Assembly (NCBI GenBank): GCA_018660265.1
Contig: JABJKS010000041.1
Coordinates: forward strand, 1 to 54,847
Length of the DNA stretch: 54,847 bases
Source: Rhodospirillaceae bacterium
GTDB taxonomy: Bacteria > Pseudomonadota > Alphaproteobacteria > GCA-2731375
Direction: 5' to 3'
The position numbers and the translations under genes were made by a program. Position 1 is the stretch's first letter; the number at the start of each line of letters is the position of its first letter. The notes under the pieces were generated by a model that saw nothing but the letters and a program-made list of their open reading frames with translations, was not told where the DNA came from and made no database searches. Below, piece by piece: positions 41,596 to 51,232 of this stretch.

Positions 41596-42408
41596 TTATT
41601 TTGTCGACCATTTTGTGACTGGGCGGGGCATTTCCATCCCGTCTACAAACACGGCTTCGACCCGTTCATCAAAAAAGCACAGATAATCCTTGATGCGGGA
41701 GGCTTCCGCCACCGGGTCAGGGTAGCTCCAGACCAGGTCTCCGTAAGCTTCATTGTCCAGATTCAGGTGCCAATAGTCGGCCGTGCCTTTGTAGGGGCAG
41801 GCGCTGTGCCGGTCCGATGGTTGCAGCAGATCCGTACGCACATCCTCCCTGGGCAGGTAATAACGGGTCGGCAGCCCGGTCTCGAACAACATGCGCGCGC
41901 GGGTGCTCTCGGCCACGGCCTGGCCCGCGACCATGATCCGTACCGGGCGGGAACTATCAAGAATGTCCAGGCGCACACGTGGATCCCGGGCATGCACGAA
42001 AACCTCCTCGTCCTCCTCAAACCAATGATCCATGCGGTCCCAGTAAAAGGCGACATAGTCCTTTAACTCGGCGGTCTCGGGATAGGGGGTGGGGTATGTC
42101 CAGACAGCGTTTTCGGCTTCCCTGTCACCGACCTTTACGGTCCAATAAGCCGCATCGCCCTTGAAGGGACAGTGGGTGGAATTATCGGTCGGGATCAGCA
42201 GATCCTGGCGCACATCGGACAGCGGGAAATAATAAACCGGAATATGACTGCTTTCGCAAAGATACTGGGCCTGGACGCTGTCGGCTACGACTTCATCATT
42301 AAACATGACCCGCAGGCGTTTTCGGCAGGCCTCAAAATGCACATCGTAGCCGGGATGCTTATCATAAAGCGAAGGTCGCTGAGATGATTGTTGGTCGTTT
42401 GCAGACAT
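41596..42408 (-). CDS. Protein with two DUF427 domains
   Basis: A 270-residue cytoplasmic protein with two copies of the DUF427 beta domain. The repeats are evident: VMFNDEVVADSVQAQYLCES...YYFPLSDVRQDLL...CPFKGDAAYWTVKV in the first, IMVAGQAVAESTRARMLFET...YYLPREDVRTDLL...CPYKGTADYWHLNL in the second. The function of DUF427 is unknown. I choose ATG 42408, which has GGAGGG 8 nt upstream; the frame extends to 42441 without a better start. It is the first gene of the set DUF427-EamA-acyl-CoA dehydrogenase. Confidence 0.85.
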   Translation of the reverse strand: MSANDQQSSQRPSLYDKHPGYDVHFEACRKRLRVMFNDEVVADSVQAQYLCESSHIPVYYFPLSDVRQDLLIPTDNSTHCPFKGDAAYWTVKVGDREAENAVWTYPTPYPETAELKDYVAFYWDRMDHWFEEDEEVFVHARDPRVRLDILDSSRPVRIMVAGQAVAESTRARMLFETGLPTRYYLPREDVRTDLLQPSDRHSACPYKGTADYWHLNLDNEAYGDLVWSYPDPVAEASRIKDYLCFFDERVEAVFVDGMEMPRPVTKWSTK

Positions 42409-42485
42409 GTTTGTTTCCCTCCGAATAGGTCGCTTTATCAATTGCCGTACAACCCGTAGACTTCCAGTGGAAAACCGATCAGTCG

Positions 42486-42869
42486 TTAGGTTGCCTGTAA
42501 TGCTGCTTCAAGGTCGTCGATCCCAATAGGCTTAAGCAGCGTAATCGTATTGAACTGGGCCGAGGCATCTGCAACACGCTGGGCTACGGCAACATAGTTC
42601 GGGGCATAGCCGGTCACCAGAATAAGTTTACCGGTAAACCCCTCCTGGATCAGCCATTGGGTCAGTTCAACCCCTTCAATTTCAGGCATGACGATATCCA
42701 TGACGATGGTTTCCGGCAAAAACAAGGTGTAGGTGGTCATGAACTCCTGACCCGTGGTCGTTGTCTCCACGGCGAAGCCAAGATCCTGTGAGACATCGTG
42801 TACAAAGCGGCAAAATGCCGGTTCATCATCGACCACCAAAAGCCGCTTGCTCGGCGGATCCTCAACCAT
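42486..42869 (-). CDS. Single-domain response regulator
   Basis: A 127-residue receiver domain with no output domain. The acidic pair is in LVVDDEPAF, the phosphoacceptor Asp is in IVMDIVMPEIEG and the Lys is in LLKPIG. The start ATG 42869-42867 lies inside the last codons of the histidine kinase gene (8-bp overlap, ATGGTTGA), so translation is coupled and the two are cognate. It may act as a phosphate sink or signal through protein contacts. A longer frame to 42899 runs into the kinase sequence and is less likely. Confidence 0.87.
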   Translation of the reverse strand: MVEDPPSKRLLVVDDEPAFCRFVHDVSQDLGFAVETTTTGQEFMTTYTLFLPETIVMDIVMPEIEGVELTQWLIQEGFTGKLILVTGYAPNYVAVAQRVADASAQFNTITLLKPIGIDDLEAALQAT

Positions 42870-45800
42870 TTTGCAACAACCTTTCAATGGCCTGGGCAAG
42901 ATCGTTGATACCGTATGGTTTTGCGATAAAGCTCATATCGCTCATACTCTTTTGCGCGATTGCCCCGCCTTCGTGATCATAGCCTGAACATAGTAAGACG
43001 CGGATGTTAGCATATTTTGACCGCGCGAGAACCGCCAACTCATGACCGTTGATTGCACCGGGCAAAACAATATCAGTGAAAAGCAGGTCCGGGCCCGCGC
43101 CGGAACCTGTATCGAGAATTTCCTTGGCGGCCTGTCCATCATTGGCTTGCAGGACGGCAAAGCCGAAACTGGACATCGCTTCCGTTGCTAACAAGCGCAG
43201 GTCCGGATTGTCTTCCACGACCAGGACGGTGCGGCCCAGCCCAATGTTGGTGGCGCTTTCGCTTTGTTGATTGTCCTGCCTGTCGCCGCTAACCATGGCT
43301 GATTCGACCAAAGGCAAATACATGTGCACGATTGTGCCGACGTTGACTTCGCTCTCGATTGTCACATGGCCGCCTGATTGATTGACGAAACCATGAACCA
43401 TGCTCAGTCCAAGGCCGCTGCCTCTGCCAAAAGGTTTGGTCGTGAAAAAGGGGTCAAAGGCTTTTTGAATGTCCGCCGCGCTCATGCCGACGCCGGTGTC
43501 GACAATTGTGAGACATAAATATTCCCCCGGTTCACTTGGTCGGCCAAGGTCAAAACCTTCGCTTTCAATTGTCAGGATTTCGGATTGAATGGTAATTTCA
43601 CCACCCGTCGGCATGGCGTCCCGGGAATTTAGAACAAGATTCAACAGTGCATTCTCGAACTGTTGGGGGTCAACCAGAACAGTGCCGACCATCGGGCTGA
43701 GGAGAATTTTCAGCGCAATATTTCTGCTGATAGTTCGGCGCAGAAGGTTTTCCATGCCGCGAATAATCTCGCCAATGTCGCTGGGGTGTGGTTGCAGGGG
43801 CTGCTGCCTGGAAAATGCCAACAATCGATGGGTCAGGGCCGCCGCGCGATTAACCGCGTCCAACCCTTCATTCAGATAGTTGAGGTCTCGATCATTCAAT
43901 GAGACGCGTCGCCGCAGCAGTTCCAGATTGCCTTTGGTGATGCCCAGCATATTGTTGAAGTCATGGGCAATGCCGCCGGTCAAATTCCCAATGGCTTCCA
44001 TTTTCTGTGATTGATGGAGTTGGTTTTCCAATTTCCTTAAGCCTGTCAGGTCGACAATCGAGCCGACAAATTCGGCCTCCGGACCGCTGCCTATGACACC
44101 AATTGAAAGATGCATGGGGAATTCATCGCCATTTTTTTGCTGTCCGATGACCTCCCTGCCCTTGCCGATAATTTGGCCTTCACCTGATTTCAGATAGTTG
44201 GTCAAATAGCCGTCGTGTTGGCGCCCTTCGGCGGCGGGCATCAACATGGCGACATTTCGGCCCATGACTTCGTGCGCCTGATAGTCAAACAGAACAGATG
44301 CCGCATTGTTGAAGCTAAGAATTGTGCCTGCTTTGTCTATGACGACGCTGCCTGCCTGGGCATTGTCAAATAGAGCCCGGAACTTGGTTTCGCTTCGCTC
44401 TATCGCCAGTTCCGCTTCCTTGCGCTCCGTCGTTTCCATAACTGTCGCCTGAATGGCCGGCGCGCCTTGCCATTGCGTCCTCCGCCCGGAGGTGGCGAAC
44501 CAGATAAGGCTGCCGTCTTTGCGAATTCCGCGAAATTCCGCGAAATTTGATACGTCTTCTCCGTCGCGTCTTTGTTGTGCGCGGCTTTCCACCCGCGCCA
44601 CATCATCATCATAAGCCAGGGCACTAATGGACCCGATCCGCATAAAATCTTCCAGGTCGTCGTATCCGAACATTTGAATTAAGGCATCATTGGCATAGAG
44701 GGGCTTTTGATCCCTGTGCACAATGACGCCTTGTAACGACCCTTCCACCAGATCGCGATAGCGTTCTTCTGTCTCCAACAATGCGCCTTGCGCTGCCTCG
44801 GTCTCGGTAATGTCGTGGCTGATTGTCAGGGTTGAACCGTCCTTCAGACGGTGGCGGTACGCCAGGAATATGGCACCGTCCTTGCGATAATATTTGTTCG
44901 GTCCCCTTGAATTGTGAAATTCATCAACGCGTTCCTCGACCCACTCCTCAATGTTGTCGGTCACCCCTAAAACCAAGCGGGAAGTGGCAATTTGATGCAT
45001 GATTTCTCGATACGTCATGCCATTGCGCAGGGTCCCGCCCGGCGCCAGTTCCTGCGGGATCAGCGCGCGGTTGGCGTAGACCAAACGGCTATCAGGGTCG
45101 TAAATTGATATGACGTCCGGAATATTCTCAACGGCGGTGCGCAGTCGTTGGAAATCAGCTTCGGTCTTGCGCAAGACGCTGACGTCTTGAATGACCGTCA
45201 CCACGCCCGCCATCTGCCCATGGACATCATGTACCGGCACAACATCACCCTGTCTTTCCTGATCCGGCACGCGGCTGGGGTGATAGGTGTAATTGCGGAT
45301 GGGCTGGCCGGTTCTAATGACCTGTTGGGCAAGGTCGTCCGAGGAAATGGCGAACTTCGTATCGAACAATTCCTCGATTGTCTTGCCGAACAATTCCTCA
45401 GGGGAAAAACCCAGGGAACGCGCCCCAACCTCATTTACATATATGAACCTGCCGTCCATGCCCCGATATGAAATCGCGATTGGCACATTGTCCATGATGG
45501 TCCGCAGCAAATTGGTGGTTTCCTGCAATTCATCGGCAGTTCGCCTATTTTCAGTGACGTCCTGGCTGATGCCGCCATGGTCTCGCAGCGGACTTTCATT
45601 ATGCCGTGCCTCGTTCGCCGCAATTTTCTGTTGCGTAATATCTTCGATGACGGCGCTGACCCCGACAATTATGCCATCGGAGGCGTGGATCGGCACATAA
45701 CTGTGCTGAAATACGGTTTCTCTGTCCGGATCATCCGGAACTTTTACGGCAAATTTTTTGGCCAACACGGATTCACCGCTGGCGATTACATGGCGTAATA

Positions 45801-46041
45801 TACCAACAACGTCCGCAACATCGCTGGCAATTGCAGGCAAAAAATCCACAATTGAACACTCTAAAAGCGCCTCTCGGCTTTTGCCGCTTCGGTCTGCCAG
45901 CCAGTCATTGACATCGACAAGTCGTAGGTCAATATCGAAACTGCACAGGCCGATGGGTACATTGCGATAAAGCTGCCCCATGTTCGATTTTGGGCCGGAT
46001 TTTGGGTTCAAATTTGGGTCCGTTCCGGTGCCTTCGACCAT
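42862..46041 (-). CDS. Hybrid histidine kinase with five PAS domains
   Basis: A 1059-residue soluble sensor kinase. By eye there are five PAS domains: about 20-130, 165-290, 300-420, 425-545 and 550-670, the last resembling the FixL type (RQHDGYLTNYLKSGEG). Then come a HisKA-like phosphoacceptor helix with KMEAIGNLTGGIAHDFNN (His in IAHDFNN), an HATPase with LNSRDAMP, DTGVGMS and RGSGLGLSMVHGF, and a C-terminal receiver with its Asp in LLFTDIVLPG. There are no membrane segments, so signals are cytoplasmic. It lies 18 bp after a serine hydrolase gene and overlaps the response regulator gene by 8 bp. Confidence 0.93.
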   Translation of the reverse strand: MVEGTGTDPNLNPKSGPKSNMGQLYRNVPIGLCSFDIDLRLVDVNDWLADRSGKSREALLECSIVDFLPAIASDVADVVGILRHVIASGESVLAKKFAVKVPDDPDRETVFQHSYVPIHASDGIIVGVSAVIEDITQQKIAANEARHNESPLRDHGGISQDVTENRRTADELQETTNLLRTIMDNVPIAISYRGMDGRFIYVNEVGARSLGFSPEELFGKTIEELFDTKFAISSDDLAQQVIRTGQPIRNYTYHPSRVPDQERQGDVVPVHDVHGQMAGVVTVIQDVSVLRKTEADFQRLRTAVENIPDVISIYDPDSRLVYANRALIPQELAPGGTLRNGMTYREIMHQIATSRLVLGVTDNIEEWVEERVDEFHNSRGPNKYYRKDGAIFLAYRHRLKDGSTLTISHDITETEAAQGALLETEERYRDLVEGSLQGVIVHRDQKPLYANDALIQMFGYDDLEDFMRIGSISALAYDDDVARVESRAQQRRDGEDVSNFAEFRGIRKDGSLIWFATSGRRTQWQGAPAIQATVMETTERKEAELAIERSETKFRALFDNAQAGSVVIDKAGTILSFNNAASVLFDYQAHEVMGRNVAMLMPAAEGRQHDGYLTNYLKSGEGQIIGKGREVIGQQKNGDEFPMHLSIGVIGSGPEAEFVGSIVDLTGLRKLENQLHQSQKMEAIGNLTGGIAHDFNNMLGITKGNLELLRRRVSLNDRDLNYLNEGLDAVNRAAALTHRLLAFSRQQPLQPHPSDIGEIIRGMENLLRRTISRNIALKILLSPMVGTVLVDPQQFENALLNLVLNSRDAMPTGGEITIQSEILTIESEGFDLGRPSEPGEYLCLTIVDTGVGMSAADIQKAFDPFFTTKPFGRGSGLGLSMVHGFVNQSGGHVTIESEVNVGTIVHMYLPLVESAMVSGDRQDNQQSESATNIGLGRTVLVVEDNPDLRLLATEAMSSFGFAVLQANDGQAAKEILDTGSGAGPDLLFTDIVLPGAINGHELAVLARSKYANIRVLLCSGYDHEGGAIAQKSMSDMSFIAKPYGINDLAQAIERLLQNG

Positions 46042-46059
46042 CTGCGAAATTCCTTGCCT

Positions 46060-47160
46060 TTACCCTTTTATGGCTTCAATCGTGGCCGCGATTAACGGCT
46101 TCAATGCGGCATCATCCAGCCAGCGCGCAACCAAGACCAGGTCGTGGTCGAAATCCACCAGGACAGTATTGCCACCCGCACCGACGGCTGCCGCGGCACC
46201 GGGGGAGGCTGCGGGATAGCGGGACTGACCTGTATTCAGCCACCACATGTAACCGTACGCCGGGTTCAAGGTGCAGGGCGTCAACAAGGCGTCGACCCAG
46301 GCCCGGGGTAGCAATTGCGCGCCGCCCCAGCTGCCGCGCTGCAAAATTAACTGCCCCAATTTGGCCTGATCGCCGGCCCCGATCCATAGACCGCCGCCCC
46401 AATGTGAGCCACCGGGGACCGAGGGCATGGAGACGCCGTCTATGGTGACGTTGGCATTGCGATAGGCATTCCAGGTCCAGTCATTCGATGTTCCCAAAGG
46501 CTGCATGATCCGCTCCGCCAGGACCTGATCCAGGGGCCGGCGAAAGACGTGCAGCAATGCCAGGCTCAACCGATTGACCCGGACATCGTTGTATTCCCAA
46601 TAGGTGCCGGGGGCCGACAGATCCCGATGCTGGCCTTTGCGGGAATTATCGGCACCCTCCCCCAATTGCCGGTGCCGGTCGATCAGGTCCGGCTTGCTCC
46701 ACAACGTGCCCTCCCATTCGGATGTCTGTTGCAACAGATGATGCCAGGTAATGTCGCGGTTTTGTGGTGATGTGAAACCATCGTCCAGGGCAGTTTTTGC
46801 GACCGGCTCGTGGATGTCGGTGATCAGGCCATCGGCAAGCGCCAGCCCGGCAAGGACCGCGAGATAACTTTTGGCCACGGAAAAGGTCATGTCCGTACGC
46901 TTGATATCGCCCCAGGTGGCCGCGATGCGCCCCTTGCGCATGATCAGCCCGGCCGGACCGCCCCGTGGTTTCGTTGGGCCCAGGACCTCGTTCCAGGGTG
47001 GCGGTTCGAATTCTCCATTACCCAGTTGATCGTTTATATTTCGCGACCAGGCGATTTCGTTGTCCGTGGCAATGGTGACCGCGGCTTGCAACCGGGACGG
47101 CGTGAAACCCGCATGTTCCGGATTGATCTCTTCGGGACCAATATCTGTTGTCTCTGACAT
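46060..47160 (-). CDS. Serine hydrolase (class C beta-lactamase family)
   Basis: A 366-residue protein of the beta-lactamase/penicillin-binding fold. SxxK is SVAK (Ser94, Lys97) and the second motif is probably YND in YWEYNDVRVNRL. No signal peptide is evident, so it is more likely an intracellular esterase or amidase than a secreted beta-lactamase. It lies upstream of the hybrid kinase on the same strand with an 18-bp gap, and may be cotranscribed. It is only distantly like the serine hydrolase at 1767-2942. The substrate is unknown. Confidence 0.83.
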   Translation of the reverse strand: MSETTDIGPEEINPEHAGFTPSRLQAAVTIATDNEIAWSRNINDQLGNGEFEPPPWNEVLGPTKPRGGPAGLIMRKGRIAATWGDIKRTDMTFSVAKSYLAVLAGLALADGLITDIHEPVAKTALDDGFTSPQNRDITWHHLLQQTSEWEGTLWSKPDLIDRHRQLGEGADNSRKGQHRDLSAPGTYWEYNDVRVNRLSLALLHVFRRPLDQVLAERIMQPLGTSNDWTWNAYRNANVTIDGVSMPSVPGGSHWGGGLWIGAGDQAKLGQLILQRGSWGGAQLLPRAWVDALLTPCTLNPAYGYMWWLNTGQSRYPAASPGAAAAVGAGGNTVLVDFDHDLVLVARWLDDAALKPLIAATIEAIKG

Positions 47161-47240
47161 TGGCGCAGTGTAGCACGACTATAGTACAGTAACTTTAATC
47201 ATCGTGGTGTGAAGGCCGTGATGCAGCACAGGGCGGCTTG

Positions 47241-48614
47241 ATGAAAGCATCATATTGGATTGCGGGTCTGGGTATTGCGGTTGCTCTGATCCTGGCGTTT
47301 GTACCCATCGATGGCTTGCAGACCGAAACCGCGCGCACGGGGGCCCTGGCCCTGGCCACGGTGGTTTTGTTCGCCACCGGGGCGTTCCCTGAATTCATTA
47401 TCACAACGCTGTTTTTCGCCGTCGCCATGTTGTTTGCCCTGGCACCGGCGAACGTGATTTTTGCCGGCTTTCATTCCGCCGGTTTCTGGATGGTTTTCGG
47501 CGGTCTGGTCATCGGTGCCGGTGTCCGCGGCACCGGCCTGGCGGAACGTCTGGCCCATAGTGTCAGCCGCCGCTTTGGAAACCGTTATGCGGGCATCATT
47601 ATTGGCACCGTCGTCATGGCTGTGGTTATGGCGTTTCTGATGCCTTCAACCCTGGGCCGGCTGATGATCCTGATGCCGATCATCCTGGCCATGGCGGACG
47701 GCTTTGGCTATGGCCCGGGTAGTAACGGGCGCACGGGCATGGTGCTGGCGGTATCATTCGGGACCATGATCCCCGGCTTCGCCATCATGTCGGCGACGGT
47801 GCCGGCCATGGTGATCATCGGTGCCAGCGAAAGCCTGTATGGTATTTCTCCTATTTATGGCACCTGGTTGTTGCTGCATTTCCCCGTGCTGGGTGCCTTG
47901 AAGGCGGTGGTTATCAGCGCTTTGGTAATCTGGTTGTTTCCGGAAAAAGCCGTCGCCGTGGTGCAAAAGAGAGAGGCACCAATGGCCATGGCACGGAAGG
48001 AACGGTTAATGGCCGTGATGCTGTTATTGGCGCTGGCCCTGTGGATGACCGATTTCCTGCACCACATCTCGCCCGCATGGGTGGCCCTTGGGGTTGCCAG
48101 TATTCTGATCCTGCCCATGGTCAACATCGTCAGCCCCCAGGATTTTGATGAAAAGGTCAAACTGGGGGCCTTATTCTACGTTGCGGGCGTCCTGGGTCTG
48201 GGGGCGTTGGTGGCCCATGGCGGGGTCGGTGATTTGCTGGCGCAATCCGTGCTGCCATTACTGGACCTGCAGCCCGGTGCCCATGCCTGGAATTTTGCCG
48301 CCGTGGCGGGCCTGTCCAGCACCCTGGCCATGTTTGCAACTCAGCCCGGCGTGCCCGCCATCCTGGCACCCTTGGCAGGCCATATGGCGGCTGCCGCCGA
48401 TCTGCCGGTCGAGGCAATGTTGATGCTGACGGTGGTCGGCTATACCACGGTGATTCTGCCCTATCAGACCCCACCCCTGATCATTGCCATGCAGCTTGGT
48501 TCGGTGCCTATCCGCCAAGGCAACAAATTATGCCTTTGGTTATTTGCGGTTACGGTGTTGGTGCTGCTGCCCCTGGATTATCTTTGGTGGCGCCTGCTAG
48601 GCTGGCTGCCATGA
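47241..48614 (+). CDS. SLC13/DASS family anion transporter
   Basis: A 457-residue inner-membrane transporter of the divalent anion:sodium symporter group, with about eleven helices. The paired hairpin motifs are visible: MPSTLGRLMILMPI in the first half and ATQPGVPAILAPL in the second, where other members have SNT/SNTA-type loops. Cargo could be a dicarboxylate, sulfate or sulfonate. I place the start at ATG 47241, one codon after a possible TTG. The stop overlaps the DUF1489 start (ATGA, 48611-48614), so the two are coupled. Confidence 0.84.
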   Translation: MKASYWIAGLGIAVALILAFVPIDGLQTETARTGALALATVVLFATGAFPEFIITTLFFAVAMLFALAPANVIFAGFHSAGFWMVFGGLVIGAGVRGTGLAERLAHSVSRRFGNRYAGIIIGTVVMAVVMAFLMPSTLGRLMILMPIILAMADGFGYGPGSNGRTGMVLAVSFGTMIPGFAIMSATVPAMVIIGASESLYGISPIYGTWLLLHFPVLGALKAVVISALVIWLFPEKAVAVVQKREAPMAMARKERLMAVMLLLALALWMTDFLHHISPAWVALGVASILILPMVNIVSPQDFDEKVKLGALFYVAGVLGLGALVAHGGVGDLLAQSVLPLLDLQPGAHAWNFAAVAGLSSTLAMFATQPGVPAILAPLAGHMAAAADLPVEAMLMLTVVGYTTVILPYQTPPLIIAMQLGSVPIRQGNKLCLWLFAVTVLVLLPLDYLWWRLLGWLP

Positions 48615-49069
48615 CAGTGCATATCATCAAGCTGTGCGTGGGTGTGGAGTCTATCGAGCAGCTGGCGCAATTACAAAAGACCCGCCGGGCCCAGGCGGAG
48701 GCTTTAGGCCTGCCGTTCGAGAGCGTCCATCGTACCCGCAACCGGCCGCGCCGGGATGTGGAGGTCCTGGACGGCGGTTCGCTCTATTGGATCATCAAGG
48801 GCTTTGTCCGGGTCCGCCAAACCATCGTGCGCCTGGATGAACTGCACGATGAGGAAGGCGGCAAACGCTGCGGCTTTGTCCTGGGCCCGGATCTGGTTCG
48901 CACGGAACTGCATGCCCGCCGTCCGCATCAGGGCTGGCGCTATCTGGAGGCCAAGGACGCCGCCCCGGATCTGCCGGCACATTTGCAGGCAGGCGTTTGG
49001 AACCCCGAAGACCACGACGGCCCACCGCCTGAAATGGCGGCGGAACTGCGGGCCCTGGGTTTGCTGTAA
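48611..49069 (+). CDS. DUF1489 family protein
   Basis: A 152-residue conserved alphaproteobacterial protein. The family signature MTVHIIKLCVGVESIEQL begins it, with RPRRDVEVLDGGSLYWIIKG and DLVRTELHARRPHQGWRYL inside. It is soluble, with no known function. ATG 48611 overlaps the transporter stop. Longer upstream frames read through the transporter and are not real. It converges with the porin gene after 3 bp. Confidence 0.85.
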   Translation: MTVHIIKLCVGVESIEQLAQLQKTRRAQAEALGLPFESVHRTRNRPRRDVEVLDGGSLYWIIKGFVRVRQTIVRLDELHDEEGGKRCGFVLGPDLVRTELHARRPHQGWRYLEAKDAAPDLPAHLQAGVWNPEDHDGPPPEMAAELRALGLL

Positions 49070-49072
49070 ACG

Positions 49073-50359
49073 CTATTTCGGCTTCAGCTTAAAACTGACC
49101 GTCAGCCACAATTTGTCGATATCAGAGGCGAAGGCATCGGCTTCATAGTCGGCATATTGTAGGCTGAGGGTTATGGGGCCGTACCGGCTGGGAAAGGCTT
49201 TCGCCAGGCCCACATTCCATTCTTCGCCATAATCCACGCTGCCGTCGTCATCGCTGAACCGATGATAGGCCCCGAACAGCTTGATGCCCTTGATGCCGCC
49301 TATGGCCGGCAAAGTGGTCTTGGCCTTGCCATAAAGATCGCGCAGGCCACCAGTCGGCGTGTTCAGGAACTGATCCGTCACGCCGTTGAATTTGTGCAAT
49401 GTCGCCAGCGGTGTGCCGAATGCCTGGGTGCCGTTGCCGTCCAATTGTTCAATGCCCACGCTAAAGCGCCATGGGCCATAATTCAGACCCGGCTCCGCAT
49501 TGTAATACCAAACGTGATAATCGCCGGTATTGTTGCCATGATCCTCCTGCCGGGCCAGAGCACCGGCGAAGGTGGCGGTGACGTCGTCATTTAGTTTAAT
49601 TTTGGCGTTGATCAGACTGCCGTAACTCGCTGTCGAGCTGGCTGCTTGCGAGCTCCGGTCATAATCCAGCAACAAGGCAAACGGCGTAATGGTCACAGGC
49701 TTGAAGCCACGAAATTGCGCGCGAATGCCGTGGCCCTTCAGTTCCAGCCTGCCGGTTGAAGAATCCCGGCCGAAGATGCGATGCACCTCGTCAATGTACA
49801 GGTAGCCCAGATCCCAGTCTGTCAGGGCGGTGATGTCCAGGCGGGCCGCGTCAAAAGTCTGTTCGTTCTGTCGGAAGCCGACGTTGCCAATGAAACGGGC
49901 ATTGTCCCAGATCATCCGCTGCCGGCCAATTTTGACCTTGGTACCCGGTATGGTGTCCACGGCGGACAGATAAAGCTGGTTTACGGCAAAATCGTCAGGG
50001 TCCGCGACAACCGGGTAAGTGGTCTTGCCATTAATGGTGTCATTGAATGCCTGACCGCCGATATGTTCGATCCATTCCACATCAAAGGCACCGCCGATGC
50101 CCTCCAAGCCGCCGAGGTTGATGCGTCCGGTCTCGAAGCCGGCGCGAATGCGCATGGTGTTGGCATCCGCATCTTTTACCCGGCCTGCCTGATCCACCGC
50201 CTCATAGCGATAGCGTATATCCAAGGCTGGTTTGCCGCCATCGATCAAGGCATTGAGGCCATCTGCCAGGCTGGCTGTTGGACTTACCGTCAGCGAAACA
50301 GCGGCGATCAACAACGCTCTGGGGATTACAGAATTGGAAAGTAAGCGGTCGATAAACAT
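49073..50359 (-). CDS. Outer-membrane porin-like beta-barrel protein
   Basis: A 428-residue exported protein with a Sec signal peptide (hydrophobic stretch AALLIAAVSLTVSP-like near residues 12-28, probable cut after SLADG). The mature part is a run of alternating strands with the RIRAGFETG, YLSAVDTIPGTKVKIGRQRM and WNVGLAKAFP patterns of alginate-export/porin-type barrels. Diffusion of a small substrate across the outer membrane is expected; the cargo is unknown. I choose ATG 50359 (AAGGG upstream) over 50401. It stands alone on the minus strand, downstream of the AdoMet decarboxylase gene by 129 bp. Confidence 0.8.
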   Translation of the reverse strand: MFIDRLLSNSVIPRALLIAAVSLTVSPTASLADGLNALIDGGKPALDIRYRYEAVDQAGRVKDADANTMRIRAGFETGRINLGGLEGIGGAFDVEWIEHIGGQAFNDTINGKTTYPVVADPDDFAVNQLYLSAVDTIPGTKVKIGRQRMIWDNARFIGNVGFRQNEQTFDAARLDITALTDWDLGYLYIDEVHRIFGRDSSTGRLELKGHGIRAQFRGFKPVTITPFALLLDYDRSSQAASSTASYGSLINAKIKLNDDVTATFAGALARQEDHGNNTGDYHVWYYNAEPGLNYGPWRFSVGIEQLDGNGTQAFGTPLATLHKFNGVTDQFLNTPTGGLRDLYGKAKTTLPAIGGIKGIKLFGAYHRFSDDDGSVDYGEEWNVGLAKAFPSRYGPITLSLQYADYEADAFASDIDKLWLTVSFKLKPK

Positions 50360-50488
50360 GGCAGGCCCTTCATGAATGCTACGATGACATAGACGCATCA
50401 CACTTGATGCCGCGCCTTGATCAGGCTCAAGAATAAGTGGTCGACGTTAGATACAATGGGCCGGCAATGAAGCGGTCAATTTTCGCGG

Positions 50489-50971
50489 TCACGGGTTTTT
50501 CCATTGCGTGGCGATTTCCAGGCCAGACGCACCTTCGTCGCCGGGCAGGATGCCCCGGCGATGTTCCGTCAATTCGATACGGCTGGGGCGCAAGGCGTCT
50601 TGCAACGCTGCCGCCGCGCGTTCAGGCTCTGCTTCGCCGCACATGAAAATATCGAAGGCGGCAAAGTTATGTTCAGGCCAGGTATGGACGCTGATATGGC
50701 TTTCAGCCAGCACGGCGACGCCGGATACGCCGCCGCAGGGGGAAAAATGATGCAGATGCAAATGCAGTAAAGTGGCATCCGCGGCCTTTACGGCCCGTTC
50801 CATCGCTTGTCGAAGGGCATCAGGGTCAGCAAGGTGCGCCGCACCCCACATATCCAGCAACAAATGGCTACCGGCAAAACGCACACCGTTTCGACTTTTG
50901 AAATGGTCGTTGGGGACCATTTCTTCATTTGCCGCACCACTCGCTAATGTCTGAGGCTGAATGACCGCCAT
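50489..50971 (-). CDS. speH: S-adenosylmethionine decarboxylase proenzyme
   Basis: A 160-residue prokaryotic AdoMet decarboxylase that self-cleaves to form its pyruvoyl cofactor. ESHISVHTWPE gives Ser91 as the pyruvoyl residue, with His96 and Cys111 at the +5 and +20 spacing seen in the Thermotoga enzyme (Ser63, His68, Cys83). The N-terminus is about 25-30 residues longer than in minimal homologues. AAGGAG precedes ATG 50971. It makes the aminopropyl donor for spermidine, but no speE lies nearby. Confidence 0.94.
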   Translation of the reverse strand: MAVIQPQTLASGAANEEMVPNDHFKSRNGVRFAGSHLLLDMWGAAHLADPDALRQAMERAVKAADATLLHLHLHHFSPCGGVSGVAVLAESHISVHTWPEHNFAAFDIFMCGEAEPERAAAALQDALRPSRIELTEHRRGILPGDEGASGLEIATQWKNP

Positions 50972-51098
50972 CGGCGCGCTCCTTCAATTCGTAGCTGAAA
51001 TATGTCCGAAAATTTTGTTCGCTAACCCGCATCGTCCCTGAATTCGGTGCCCGAAATGGCTTCGAGCGGAGGCAAGGTAGGGCTTTTCTATTCGGATG

Positions 51099-51117
51099 CA
51101 AGTGTCAAGTTCACTTG
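51099..51117. promoter_or_regulatory. Inverted repeat in the divergent gap
   Basis: CAAGTG and CACTTG separated by 7 nt (TCAAGTT) in the 261-bp gap 50972-51232 between speH and a hypothetical gene. It could be an operator, but nothing else supports that. The remainder of this gap shows no recognisable feature. Confidence 0.3.
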
Positions 51118-51232
51118 TCGTGCAGACCGGCCTGGATCGTTGTTATTTGACAAATATGCTGTGATGACTTGCCATCGCCGGGTGCTTTGAACCATGATAG
51201 CCTTGCGCACGTAATTTCGGAGGGGACCTGGA

